Shown here one piece after another: positions 33,559 through 42,290 of a DNA stretch of 64,000 nt. The notes under the pieces are model-generated. The model had not been told where the DNA came from and searched no databases. It saw only the letters and a list, made by a program, of their open reading frames with translations. Made by a program: the position numbers and the translations under genes. This DNA comes from Pseudonocardia autotrophica (GTDB taxonomy: Bacteria > Actinomycetota > Actinomycetes > Mycobacteriales > Pseudonocardiaceae). Location of the stretch: contig NZ_JNYD01000015.1 in assembly GCF_000717175.1 (NCBI RefSeq), positions 62,001-126,000 of the forward strand. The letters are read 5' to 3'. Positions within the stretch are counted from its first letter, which is position 1. Every line of letters starts with the position of its first letter.

Positions 33559-35850
33559 TCACAGGTGTCTCGGAACTTTCACCAATATTGGTTGATATGC
33601 CCTGCCCGTAAAAGCCAATGCCTCTCCAACCTCGAGATAAGCGAGGAAGTCCTCTTCCTCATTCGACAACGAAAGCGCGCTGCGCAGAAACTCTTTGTCG
33701 CGCCCAAAGAAGACGCTGTGGACGATCTTCGTCGACGTGTTGATTAGAACCTGTGGACTGATGTTTCCGGCACTCTGCTCAGCAAGTATTAGTCCTTGAC
33801 CTAGTGCTCGGCACTCAGCGATCATCTGCGACAGTAGGTGCGCCGCTTGGCTGGCGGCAGAGACAAGGGCGCCATCGCCCCCCTCAGTATCAGCTGGAAC
33901 GATGCGGTGAGCCTCGTCTAGCACTGCCACGTGTGCCAAACCCTGCACATTCCCTTCAGCTGCAACGGCGTCGCTAAGACGCTGCTCGTACAACATGCTG
34001 AAGACAAGGGCGAACATGGCATTCGCTTCATCCTGATCGAACCAGCCTCCAAGTTCGATAAGGCCAGTCTCCATGAAGAGCGGATCAATTGACTGTGCAG
34101 GGGAAGGTGGACGTAACGCGATCGAAAGCAGGCTTCTCCGCAAGTTACTCCATCGTCGTTCAAAATGCTCGAACGCCTCGCGCGCGAACTGACCCGTTGA
34201 TTTGCGGGCCGCCTCCTCGAGAGAGCTCAATCCAGAGTCAAGGAACTCGTCAAATGTGGGAGCAAGGTGAGGGTGCGACCGAAGGTCAGCACCGGTCTTC
34301 TGAGAAAAAAACTCCATGGTGAGAGGTTTATTACGAGGCCGACCGCTCTCCAATTTCTTCCAATAGGCATCCTTGACTAAGCTCAAAAGAATCTCGTAGG
34401 CGACTGCGTTCGTCGGGAACAACATCGCCAGCGTTTTGGCAAGAACGACCGCATGAGCATACAACGGGATTCCTGGCGGCGGTATGAATGGATTGAAACG
34501 GACCCAGGAACTTGCGAAGTCGAATATTCTCTTCTTCAGGCCGAGGGATCGCATCAGGGGCTCGAAGTCGCGCTTTGCGGGATCGATGATTAAGACTGGC
34601 ACCTCATTCCCATGCAGCTGCCTGATGAGATGAATCAAGCTGTTGGTCTTTCCTGTGCCGCTTGCACCCGTTATGAATACGTGACGAGCAATCTGCTCGA
34701 GCGCAACGTCGACCAAGCCTCCACCGTTCCGGGATCCTAGATTAACTTTCGCTTTAACGATTAACGGTGGCAGATGTGGTTCTTGGAACGGTCGCGGTAC
34801 AAAGTGCGCTACTCCTGGCAATGCGTCTTTCAACGTGAAGGGCGGGAGCATGATTCGGCAGAGCTCTTCGAGCTCGAACAGTTTGCCGTACTGCCTTGCT
34901 GGACTTTCGTTGTTGGCCCTCCTGCCGGCAGGAGCAGGTCGTTCACGGCGACCTAATTCTGCAGATGATCCTCTATTCACCAACGCTTGCTCTAACTCCG
35001 TGGGGGCCAGAACAAACGCTTCCCCGTCCGTGTCTTGAAGGAATGCTCGCTGAAGTCCCTCATCTTCGCACCAGACACGAATGTTGACTTCAAACATTGG
35101 CTGACGAGTGCTTATGCTTCTCAATGTATGAGTCTGAATATCGACCTCCGCAGTCGAAAGCCGTGCCGCATGGGTGCCGAGATAGTACTCAAGACACAGC
35201 AGGGCATACTCAATATCGGCATCGCTGTACGAATATGGTCGGCAAGCAATCCGGATCCTTCCCGCGCCCTGCGAAAGCACGCGCAATGTGCTTTTCCACA
35301 TGAAATTTCGGCCTTGGGCAAGCTCGAGATGCCGTGGTATAGGCGCCAGATATGCGATGTCTGGTGTAAATCTATCGCGAACTAGCGCCCCTGCCATCTG
35401 AGTGAGTGGGGCGAAAACGACCTGTGAGAGCGTGCTCTGTCCCACGACGTTGGGGTCGAAGTTAGTAAATCTTCGCGCATCCGGTGGAAGTACGGGCAGG
35501 CCGCCGCCCTGCGCGCGATCAATTGATCCAACTGGAACGAGATCTACGGCCCGGTGAAGAGCCGCGACTGGCCACTCGGCATAGGCATCCTGCGCAGGCT
35601 CCAGGCGTAGAATCCGTTCATGTGCTGAAAGATACTCTATGGCATGAGTGGCCGGCTCATCGATCTCGTATGCAAAGTGGCACTTCTCCTCAGATGAGGT
35701 TGACCAAATGATCATGCCGAGCTCAACCTGAGTTGTGAGCAGGTATCGCAATATTGCATCGTACTCGCTGAGTAGGCCAGCCCTTACCTCGTCGAGCGAC
35801 GAATACTTCGTGATGAATTGTGGAGCTGCTGATATCTCGTATAGGGGCAT
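33559..35850 (-). CDS. HerA/FtsK-type ATPase with unique N-terminal domain, island operon gene 5
   Basis: The 763-residue protein has a Walker A (TGASGTGKTNS, about residue 397) and Walker B (VAVLDEAHRIVP, about residue 645), followed by QSAGNISPQVLINTSTKIVH, the HerA-like sensor/arginine region (DUF87 type). The first 390 residues are a separate domain without recognised family. HerA ATPases form hexameric rings that move DNA or proteins and occur in many defence systems. ATG 35850 follows AGGTGAAGAT. Spacing to neighbours is 19 and 9 nt, so operonic. Confidence 0.85.
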   Translation of the reverse strand: MPLYEISAAPQFITKYSSLDEVRAGLLSEYDAILRYLLTTQVELGMIIWSTSSEEKCHFAYEIDEPATHAIEYLSAHERILRLEPAQDAYAEWPVAALHRAVDLVPVGSIDRAQGGGLPVLPPDARRFTNFDPNVVGQSTLSQVVFAPLTQMAGALVRDRFTPDIAYLAPIPRHLELAQGRNFMWKSTLRVLSQGAGRIRIACRPYSYSDADIEYALLCLEYYLGTHAARLSTAEVDIQTHTLRSISTRQPMFEVNIRVWCEDEGLQRAFLQDTDGEAFVLAPTELEQALVNRGSSAELGRRERPAPAGRRANNESPARQYGKLFELEELCRIMLPPFTLKDALPGVAHFVPRPFQEPHLPPLIVKAKVNLGSRNGGGLVDVALEQIARHVFITGASGTGKTNSLIHLIRQLHGNEVPVLIIDPAKRDFEPLMRSLGLKKRIFDFASSWVRFNPFIPPPGIPLYAHAVVLAKTLAMLFPTNAVAYEILLSLVKDAYWKKLESGRPRNKPLTMEFFSQKTGADLRSHPHLAPTFDEFLDSGLSSLEEAARKSTGQFAREAFEHFERRWSNLRRSLLSIALRPPSPAQSIDPLFMETGLIELGGWFDQDEANAMFALVFSMLYEQRLSDAVAAEGNVQGLAHVAVLDEAHRIVPADTEGGDGALVSAASQAAHLLSQMIAECRALGQGLILAEQSAGNISPQVLINTSTKIVHSVFFGRDKEFLRSALSLSNEEEDFLAYLEVGEALAFTGRAYQPILVKVPRHL

Positions 35851-35869
35851 ATCTTCACCTACTGCTGAT

Positions 35870-37435
35870 TCAGAAACCAGGAGATGTCGGCGGAAGGGGT
35901 GGAGGGGGCGGAGGCTCCGGCGGGGGCTCTGGCGGAGGTGCCGGCGACGGAGGCGCTGCGGCCGGTGGATATGGATCTGGGGTTGGCATGTCTGAAGGAA
36001 GTGCAGATCCAAGGTCCGGACCTTGGTCTACACCCGATGCAGGTTCATCTGCAGGTGACTCAGGAGGCGGAATCGGATCTGGAGTTAAGGCGGAACCGAA
36101 CTCTTGACTCAGATCTGGGCCGGCGACGGGGTCTGGTGCAGGCGGATCGGGAGGCGGGACCGGGTCTGGAGGCAATGCCGTAGCGCTACCGGGCCCCGGC
36201 GCGCTGTCCGGCGGCAGCGCGGTGTCCGGCGGCAGCGCGGTGTCCGGCGGCAGCGCGGTGTCCGGCGGCAGCGCGGTGTCCGGCGGTCGATCGGCTGCTG
36301 CGGCGCCGCGGTCTCCGCCGGCGGCGCGGTCTCCGGCGGCGGCGCGGTCTCCGGCGGCGGCGCGGTCTCCGGCGGCGCGGTGTCCGGGGCAGGCTCAAAA
36401 GTGTCGATCGGCTGCTGCGGCGCCGCGGTCTCCGGCGGCGCGGTGTCCGGGGCAGGCTCGAAAGTGTCGATCGGCTGCTGCGGCGCCGCGGTCTCCGCCG
36501 GCGGCGCGGTCTTCAACATCTCGCTGGTCCATCGGCGTATTCTCCGTACGCCAACGAACTTCCTCTGCTGCGTCAAGCTGGCCTTGCGGTGTTAAAGACC
36601 CTTGGGCGCTACGAACTCGTTCAACAGCATCATCGATCAATTCCTCCTGTGCAGTGTGCCGGGTACGGGTCTTCTCAATTCCCGCGTCATCCCGTATGGA
36701 CACGTCCAGCCCCTGGCCTCGACGGCTATGGAGCTGCTGCATTGGCTGCCTGTCCCAATCCGCTTCGGAAATACCTGACTCGTAGGCATGGCGTGCGGCA
36801 GCGGTATGGCCCGCCTGCACTTCTGCACCGGACATACCCTCGGCGCTTCGGTACGCGGCAGCCTGATCGTTCGCGTACTTCCGGGCCTCTCCGGGTTCCC
36901 ACGGACGGTTACGCGAAGCGAGAGGCGCCCTCGGGTCACTGAGTAGCTTGTCGACCCGATCATCTTCATTTAGCTCCTTTACTACGTCATCGAGGTCCTC
37001 GAAGCTCTCGTCATCCTGCGCTTGGCCTAACTTCTGCGCGTCAACTCGGCGGATGGGTCCGGCCTCCTGCCGCTCCGCAACACTCCAGAACCTAGCTTCG
37101 CTCCTGTCTTTTCCAGGCGCGACGCCCCCCGGGACTTCTGCCAGGCCTGGGCCCCCATACTCTGCTATCGTCGCGTCATCCGGAAGCTCCGCCAACGGGA
37201 CGATAGCCCAGCCCTCTTTCAGCGATCCAGTCGGAAGATCGAACAGGCGTTCAAGGGCCTCAGGTTTCTGATCCCGGACCGTCTTCTCCGCTACGATGCG
37301 TCCAGCCACCCCGAGCCTTTGAGCGGCCTCCACTTCTTCTAGCGGCACCACCGTTACTGGCCAGTTTCCAGCACCTTCCCAGCGACCGGCTTGCGGTTTT
37401 CCTATCGAGCTTTCCGTGCGTTCGCTGTCGCTCAT
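35870..37435 (-). pseudogene. Proline-rich island protein, operon gene 4, frame broken twice
   Basis: Starting at ATG 37435 (MSDSERTESSIGKPQAG...), about 300 residues of mixed helical sequence include MSGAEVQAGHTAAARHAYES and end MDQRDVE. The expected Pro-rich tail then appears in a second frame from about 36512 (TAPPAETAAPQQPIDTFEPAPD) and a third from about 36286 (DTALPPD repeated, later PPPPPPLPPTSPGF, stop at 35870). Each shift fits the loss of one base in GC-rich repeats. Unshifted, the first frame stops at 36395 with 346 residues. True mutation, sequencing error and phase switching are all possible. Function unknown. Confidence 0.6.
36202..36500 (-). repeat. Tandem 18-bp units and a 69-bp duplication in the Pro-rich gene
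   Basis: Five 18-bp units around GGCAGCGCGGTGTCCGGC (36202-36290), about three units of GCGGCGCGGTCTCCGGCG (36316-36370) and two near-identical copies of a roughly 69-bp block (36372-36510). All units are multiples of three, so copy-number change alone keeps frame. Confidence 0.85.
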
Positions 37436-37483
37436 TGGTTCCCGCCTCCCAGGGTATGCCTTAAGCTGACGAAGCTTTCAACA

Positions 37484-38164
37484 TCAACGCTCGGCGCGAC
37501 CAGTCCGCCTTCTTAGCGGGCTCTTCGAATCAAGGTGCGACCTAGACTCGTTGTCGTCAATCGCACCAGCCCTTTGCGACAGGCGACGTAAATCGGTTAA
37601 AGGCGAAGGCGGGGTGCATAGATGTATAGATCGTTGCGATGCACCACGCACAAGGAGGATGCGCGCGCTGTGCGCACCTACTGAGCCGATCGAAACTCGG
37701 GGCGAGACCGCCGAGGCAGCGATCCGCCTCAATTCTTCCGAAAGCGCCGCTGGCGCCACCTGATAATCGCCCCCTTGCTCGTCGCATATGAGCGCGTCCA
37801 GAAGCTCAGACGCCACCACCCTTGTTAAAGAACTCCCAACCTTCAGAAGGAGTGGCGAGCCACTTCTGTCGACGACCAGGCTTGTTGCCCAAATGGCGCG
37901 GCCAATGAAGTCAATCCGACGCTGAGACGCAGCTCGGTTAATCAGAAGGGCCATGGCCCTGTCTACCAGAAGTACCGCCGCGAAGTAGTTGTCGCTTATT
38001 GTGAGCGCCGACGACACGGCCGCATTTCGCAGCAGGGGGGGCGGTTCACAATGACGGGAAACTCGCTCAGAGTCGAAACAGCTCCACGAGTAATCGAACT
38101 CCTGCGACTGCCCCCGTGTCAGCAGGAAGGCCTCGAGGCGCCTTAGGGCTGCATCGTCAGCCAT
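37484..38164 (-). CDS. Unknown island protein, operon gene 3
   Basis: The 226-residue protein is not recognised. The core (FDYSWSCFDSERVSRHCEPP, ISDNYFAAVLLVDRAMALLI, GRAIWATSLVVDRSGSP) looks like a compact alpha/beta or helical domain. The last 40 residues are basic and probably disordered. Its ATG lies 22 nt inside the end of the preceding GTPase gene, so the pair is translationally coupled, suggesting a partner or regulator of that GTPase. Confidence 0.7.
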   Translation of the reverse strand: MADDAALRRLEAFLLTRGQSQEFDYSWSCFDSERVSRHCEPPPLLRNAAVSSALTISDNYFAAVLLVDRAMALLINRAASQRRIDFIGRAIWATSLVVDRSGSPLLLKVGSSLTRVVASELLDALICDEQGGDYQVAPAALSEELRRIAASAVSPRVSIGSVGAHSARILLVRGASQRSIHLCTPPSPLTDLRRLSQRAGAIDDNESRSHLDSKSPLRRRTGRAER

Positions 38165-39174
38165 TCCGCCCCCTGGAGGATGAGAAACCCGTCCTCGTCC
38201 GTCTTGCAGCCAGTAGCGAAGGCGTTAGCCGCCTCCAAAAGGTAACGGTCACTTCCAAGGAGTTGGCGCATCATTCGGAAGTAGCTCGCGTCGCGTCGAT
38301 CTCCATGTAGACGAAGCGCAAACCGAATCACGTACCTCAATGGCTGCTCGCTGTCGATGGGGTTGTACTTCGCATCCGCTTGCTGCTTCCGGAAGACTGG
38401 TAGGTACCTGTCCTTTGGGGAACCGTGGTACTCAAGTTCGCCGACCGTTTGTATTGGCGTTATTACCACTGCCGCCAGCTCGCCAAGGCGCCCGAAGGAA
38501 AGATGACCTAGCAGCTTATCGTACCCTTCAACCACTCGCTTTCCAAGCATTTGCCTCGAGACTCCGTCGCGTATATAACGTTCGCATCGAATAGGTGCGA
38601 GGATAATTAACCTAGGCGAGGGGAGATCCTCGAGGGCTAGCTGCAGCATGTTATGAATGAAATCCGGCCGATTCCGGCTCCGATGCCAGAGCCCATTACG
38701 TTCCAACAGCGCTGGCGTATCTATAGGAATCAGGATCGCATCGCTGTCGCGAATAAGTCCCCGCACCCATTCTCGTTGCTGGGAGCCAGCGCTGTCCTCT
38801 ATCCACCCTCCAGGGTAATCCACGAACTCCAAACGGAGTGTAGGCTTCTTGCCACGCCGGCCTAACGCAAAGTCAAAAGCGCGCCAGTCTGCTGTGCCAG
38901 AGATGCCAGCGGCCATGTCTGGCTTGAGCCCGTCGGTTGCGAAAAGTCGCTGGAGCTGGACGATTTTGCGATCGAGCTCGTCCGCGTCGTCGGGATCTGG
39001 CGTTAGCTGAAGATCTTCCCTAACAACGACGCTCTCCATCTGATCGTACATGGTAGCAAGCATGCTCGTCTTCCCAACGCCGCTCGGCCCAAGCATTGAA
39101 ACACGCAGCGAAGTCGTCGCTGGCTTCAGCCGGTCGGCAAATCGCCTCAGCGCTTGCCCAGAGTACTTGAGCAT
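38143..39174 (-). CDS. P-loop GTPase (TRAFAC-like), island operon gene 2
   Basis: The 343-residue protein has Walker A GPSGVGKTS at residues 29-37 and a G3-like FVDYPGGWIED at about 118-126. A conventional NKxD guanine-specificity motif is not evident. The layout resembles the paired "double-GTPase" proteins reported computationally from prokaryotic conflict systems. ATG 39174 is 6 nt after the dynamin-like gene's stop and preceded by GGTGACC. The likely function is a nucleotide-dependent switch within the cargo system. Confidence 0.78.
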   Translation of the reverse strand: MLKYSGQALRRFADRLKPATTSLRVSMLGPSGVGKTSMLATMYDQMESVVVREDLQLTPDPDDADELDRKIVQLQRLFATDGLKPDMAAGISGTADWRAFDFALGRRGKKPTLRLEFVDYPGGWIEDSAGSQQREWVRGLIRDSDAILIPIDTPALLERNGLWHRSRNRPDFIHNMLQLALEDLPSPRLIILAPIRCERYIRDGVSRQMLGKRVVEGYDKLLGHLSFGRLGELAAVVITPIQTVGELEYHGSPKDRYLPVFRKQQADAKYNPIDSEQPLRYVIRFALRLHGDRRDASYFRMMRQLLGSDRYLLEAANAFATGCKTDEDGFLILQGAEWLTMQP

Positions 39175-39180
39175 CCCAGG

Positions 39181-41397
39181 TCACCTACCCGTCACCTGGA
39201 GAGGCTTGGCTGCTGCCCGCTTGACAACATCGAGTGCCTCGTTCCAGTCTTGTCGAACTTTTGTCCTGTCGCCAAGCTCGTCGAACTGCGCCTCCCAGAT
39301 CCGAGCTCGATGCTCTAAGTAGAGGCTGCGCCAAGCCGCTTTAGAACCGCTTGCGCGGAGAGCGCGGTCAACGAACTCTTCGACTACGGCTGCGGCAACC
39401 TGATTCGGCTCGCTCAACCAAGCATCGAAAGCTTCTTCGATTCGGTAAATTGCGCGCTCGTGGAGAACTTCGAGAGCCTCATAGACACTTTCAGCATTAG
39501 CAGAGACCCTGATTTGCTCCTGTCCGATCGCCCCGTCAGGGTGTAACACCATCAAATGCGGACGCAGCCGGTATTGGAGAAAACCTCGATAAGTTAGGTC
39601 GACGGAGCAAAGTACCTCGATAGCGGTCGCCAAGATTTTGGCATCACTCGGGACCAGCGTCGCCAGCTTGCGGAAGAACTCAGTGCCTGAGGCTGAGTCG
39701 ATAGTCGAAAGCTCGCAATCATCCCGCAATTTAGCAGCAACTTCCTCCCTTACATGCTCCAATGAAAGCCGCAGGGTACTCTCGAGGGGTTGGAATTGAT
39801 CGTTGACGCGAGTTCTCAGGCTGTGGAGCGAAACATTAAATGCTGAACTGTAAGCACCATGTCTACGGGCCAGGCTGTCAATATCCTCCAGAGCCGGCAC
39901 TGCGACCTCGGTTCTTGCGCGCTCAATAGCAGCATCAACTTGTTGTGCCAATTCAACATTCGGCAGCGCCGCATTTAAGCGCAAGTTGGCAGCTAGGTCC
40001 TCTAGGCCATTCGTCAAGCGCGACCACATGTCGTCAAACAAGCTATCGAACGTCGTAAACTCTCGTTCCGTACTCCCCTCGGAACCGAGACATGCCGCGG
40101 CTTCGGCAATATATTGATTGACGTCATCCCGCAAATGATCGAGCCTATCTTGTGTGGCAGCAGCAAATTCGTCGTCAAGGTGAGCCCCGTGTCGGTTCAG
40201 ATAATCGACGACCTCGGCAAAGACCCTGAGCTGGACCTCATCGGGGTCAGTGCAATCAGCAACTATCATTTTGGTAACTTCAATATGTTTGCTTGGCGCA
40301 CTGCTTAGGAGCTGCTGACAATTGGCGTCATTACTGCCGATGCCAGATGCACTTCCTGTGCGATTGAGGACGACAAAGGACCACTTTTCGAGAGGTAAGT
40401 CGATCAGAGCACGCTTCGCCAGATCGAATAGGGCAACGTCCTTGTCGCCCCAGTAGTCGCCAGTTGGCGACGGGAGCTTCACAAAGACCACAGCATCGAC
40501 GTCATGTCCGAGTACAGTCACCAGACGTTCTTGATCACCCACTCCGGTGTCGCCCAGGCCAGGCATGTCAATAACACTGCAGTAGCTCGACCCCTTTCGA
40601 GGAAAAGCGCAGAAGAGCTGCACTTCCTTTACTGCCAGGTAATTCTGAAAGATGCGGTTGCCGTCTTCGTCGTCCTGTGCCACGAAGGTGCGGACCTGGT
40701 CAAGACCTATGCGCCTTGTTGGCCTTCCAATTAGACTCTGGTAAGCAGGAAGGTATTGGTGGTAGCGCTGGAGGTGCTCGTATTTGGCCTGAGCGACCGT
40801 GGATTTTTTGAGTTCTGCTGCAAGAGGCGGCAGGCTCCGTGTACTGAATTCGTCGAGAGAGCGAGGGGGGCGGCCAAGCCGCATGTCTGAGTAGTAGGGT
40901 GATAGAACTTCCTCCAGAAAAGAGCTTTCATTGTGAAATACGACCTCACCGTGAGGCTCAGTTTCCGTACTATGCGAGATAGTGCTACGTACGCCCGTAC
41001 AGTGTGAGCCGGAGCCGTCTGGTATCTCGCGTCGTGAGAGCCCGGTAATGGATTGCAGCAGCTTACTCTTGCCTTGCCGGGCACGTCCAATGACGCCAAT
41101 GTTTATTGTCGATCGAGCGAATCTAGATTGCAGCTTCCCAAGTTCAAGACGCTCAGCTTGAATCGAACCAACGAGACTCTCTTGTGAAAGTTCCCCCAGG
41201 CGGTCAAGAGCGCTATCAGTGGATAGGCGCGTTAGCAGTTCAGTTCGTAAGCGCTCTAGTGATTTGAGCGACTCCTCGAGGGCGTTAAGTGCGTCCTCTG
41301 CTTGGCAAACCGCTACGAGCCGTGGTTTTCTGCGCTGCAGGATGTCCCTTAAGGTTTGTGTCTGCAGATGCGCATCCTGATCGATAACCTGGCTCAC
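39181..41397 (-). CDS. Dynamin-like GTPase, island operon gene 1
   Basis: The 738-residue protein has a leading coiled-coil region (about residues 35-90), Walker A GRARQGKSKLL near 105, G3 DMPGLGDTG near 280 and a G4-like LNRTGS near 343. It then has a long helical remainder of about 350 residues, as in bacterial dynamin-like proteins. No membrane helix or amphipathic paddle was identified. GTG 41397 opens the leftward block. Bacterial dynamins remodel membranes, and some act in phage defence or stress. Confidence 0.8.
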   Translation of the reverse strand: MSQVIDQDAHLQTQTLRDILQRRKPRLVAVCQAEDALNALEESLKSLERLRTELLTRLSTDSALDRLGELSQESLVGSIQAERLELGKLQSRFARSTINIGVIGRARQGKSKLLQSITGLSRREIPDGSGSHCTGVRSTISHSTETEPHGEVVFHNESSFLEEVLSPYYSDMRLGRPPRSLDEFSTRSLPPLAAELKKSTVAQAKYEHLQRYHQYLPAYQSLIGRPTRRIGLDQVRTFVAQDDEDGNRIFQNYLAVKEVQLFCAFPRKGSSYCSVIDMPGLGDTGVGDQERLVTVLGHDVDAVVFVKLPSPTGDYWGDKDVALFDLAKRALIDLPLEKWSFVVLNRTGSASGIGSNDANCQQLLSSAPSKHIEVTKMIVADCTDPDEVQLRVFAEVVDYLNRHGAHLDDEFAAATQDRLDHLRDDVNQYIAEAAACLGSEGSTEREFTTFDSLFDDMWSRLTNGLEDLAANLRLNAALPNVELAQQVDAAIERARTEVAVPALEDIDSLARRHGAYSSAFNVSLHSLRTRVNDQFQPLESTLRLSLEHVREEVAAKLRDDCELSTIDSASGTEFFRKLATLVPSDAKILATAIEVLCSVDLTYRGFLQYRLRPHLMVLHPDGAIGQEQIRVSANAESVYEALEVLHERAIYRIEEAFDAWLSEPNQVAAAVVEEFVDRALRASGSKAAWRSLYLEHRARIWEAQFDELGDRTKVRQDWNEALDVVKRAAAKPLQVTGR

Positions 41398-41648
41398 TCG
41401 GTACCCCCAGGGCTCGCGGAAGATGCTGCTGAGGCGGCCCTGGCGGTGGGTCTGACTGCGATCATGTCGTTTGCCAGCGCAAGGGTTTGCAAGCAGGCAT
41501 AGTCCTCGCCTCGATGGGTGCTAGCAATGGTCCCTACGAACCGCACCTGCGATGGTTCGCAAACTACGTACGTTTTTAGGCTGGATGGTGCTAACGACAG
41601 GCACGAACGCTACGTCGAGGCTCGGCGATTGGCCTAAAAGGTCAGTTC
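41398..41648 (-). other. Probable promoter region of the island operon
   Basis: About 250 bp upstream of the seven-gene block with no gene of its own. It contains repeated TTTGC/GCAAA words (around 41467-41490 and 41551-41565). A convincing -35/-10 pair was not identified. Confidence 0.4.
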
Positions 41649-42290
41649 GGGCCTGTCAAGAAGTCTGTGTAAGTCGATCTAGGAAAGGGTCAGGACAGGT
41701 AGGGGCTGATGCGCTCGGGGAAGGCCAGGGCGAGGGCGCCGAGGGCTTGTTTCCAGCCCTGGACCCCGGCTCCTTCGACGAGGCGTCCGGGGGCTCGGCG
41801 CTCGTTCGCGGGGAGGCCCTTTCCTTCACCCGAGCTCGCCCCGCTTGTCTTCGATGTCGCGGATGGCGAGCCAGAGCAGCTTGATCGCGGCGTCGTCGTT
41901 CGGGAAGTGGCCGCGGTTCCTGATGATCTTGCGGAGCTGGTAGTTCAGCGACTCGATCGCGTTCGTGGCGTAGATGAACTTCCGGAGCTCGGGTGGGAAG
42001 GCCAGGAACGGGATGAACCGCTCCCAGGCGTTGGTCCAGGTCAACACGGCCGCCGGGTAGCGACGGCCCAGGTCGGACTTGGCGAAGGCATCCAGCTCCA
42101 GGCGGGCGGCCTCTCGGTGGAGGCGGTGTAGATCGGCTTGACGGCCACGGCCACCTTCTTGCGGTCCTGGTAGCTGACGAACCGCCTCGCGGCGGGCGGC
42201 AGGTGCACGGTGCCGGTCTGCACGCTGCTTTGCGGCCAGATGGCCTCGATCGCCTCCGGGAAGCCGGCCAGCCCGATGCCCCTATGGATG
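41649..42290 (-). mobile_element. IS256-family element remnant
   Basis: A terminal-inverted-repeat-like end (GGGCCTGTCAAGAAGTCTGT) starts at 41649. Going inward on the minus strand are the 3' end (GWKQALGALALAFPERISPY), then NAWERFIPFLAFPPELRKFI and ATNAIESLNYQLRKIIRNRG, then VHLPPAARRFVSYQDRKKV of a Mutator/IS256 transposase. These lie in at least three frames. The N-terminal part is missing where the IS110-type gene begins. Clearly inactive. Confidence 0.85.

Noticed and set aside
36202..36500. CRISPR-like repeats
   Set aside because: Units are contiguous with no spacers and encode Pro-rich sequence in a coding gene.
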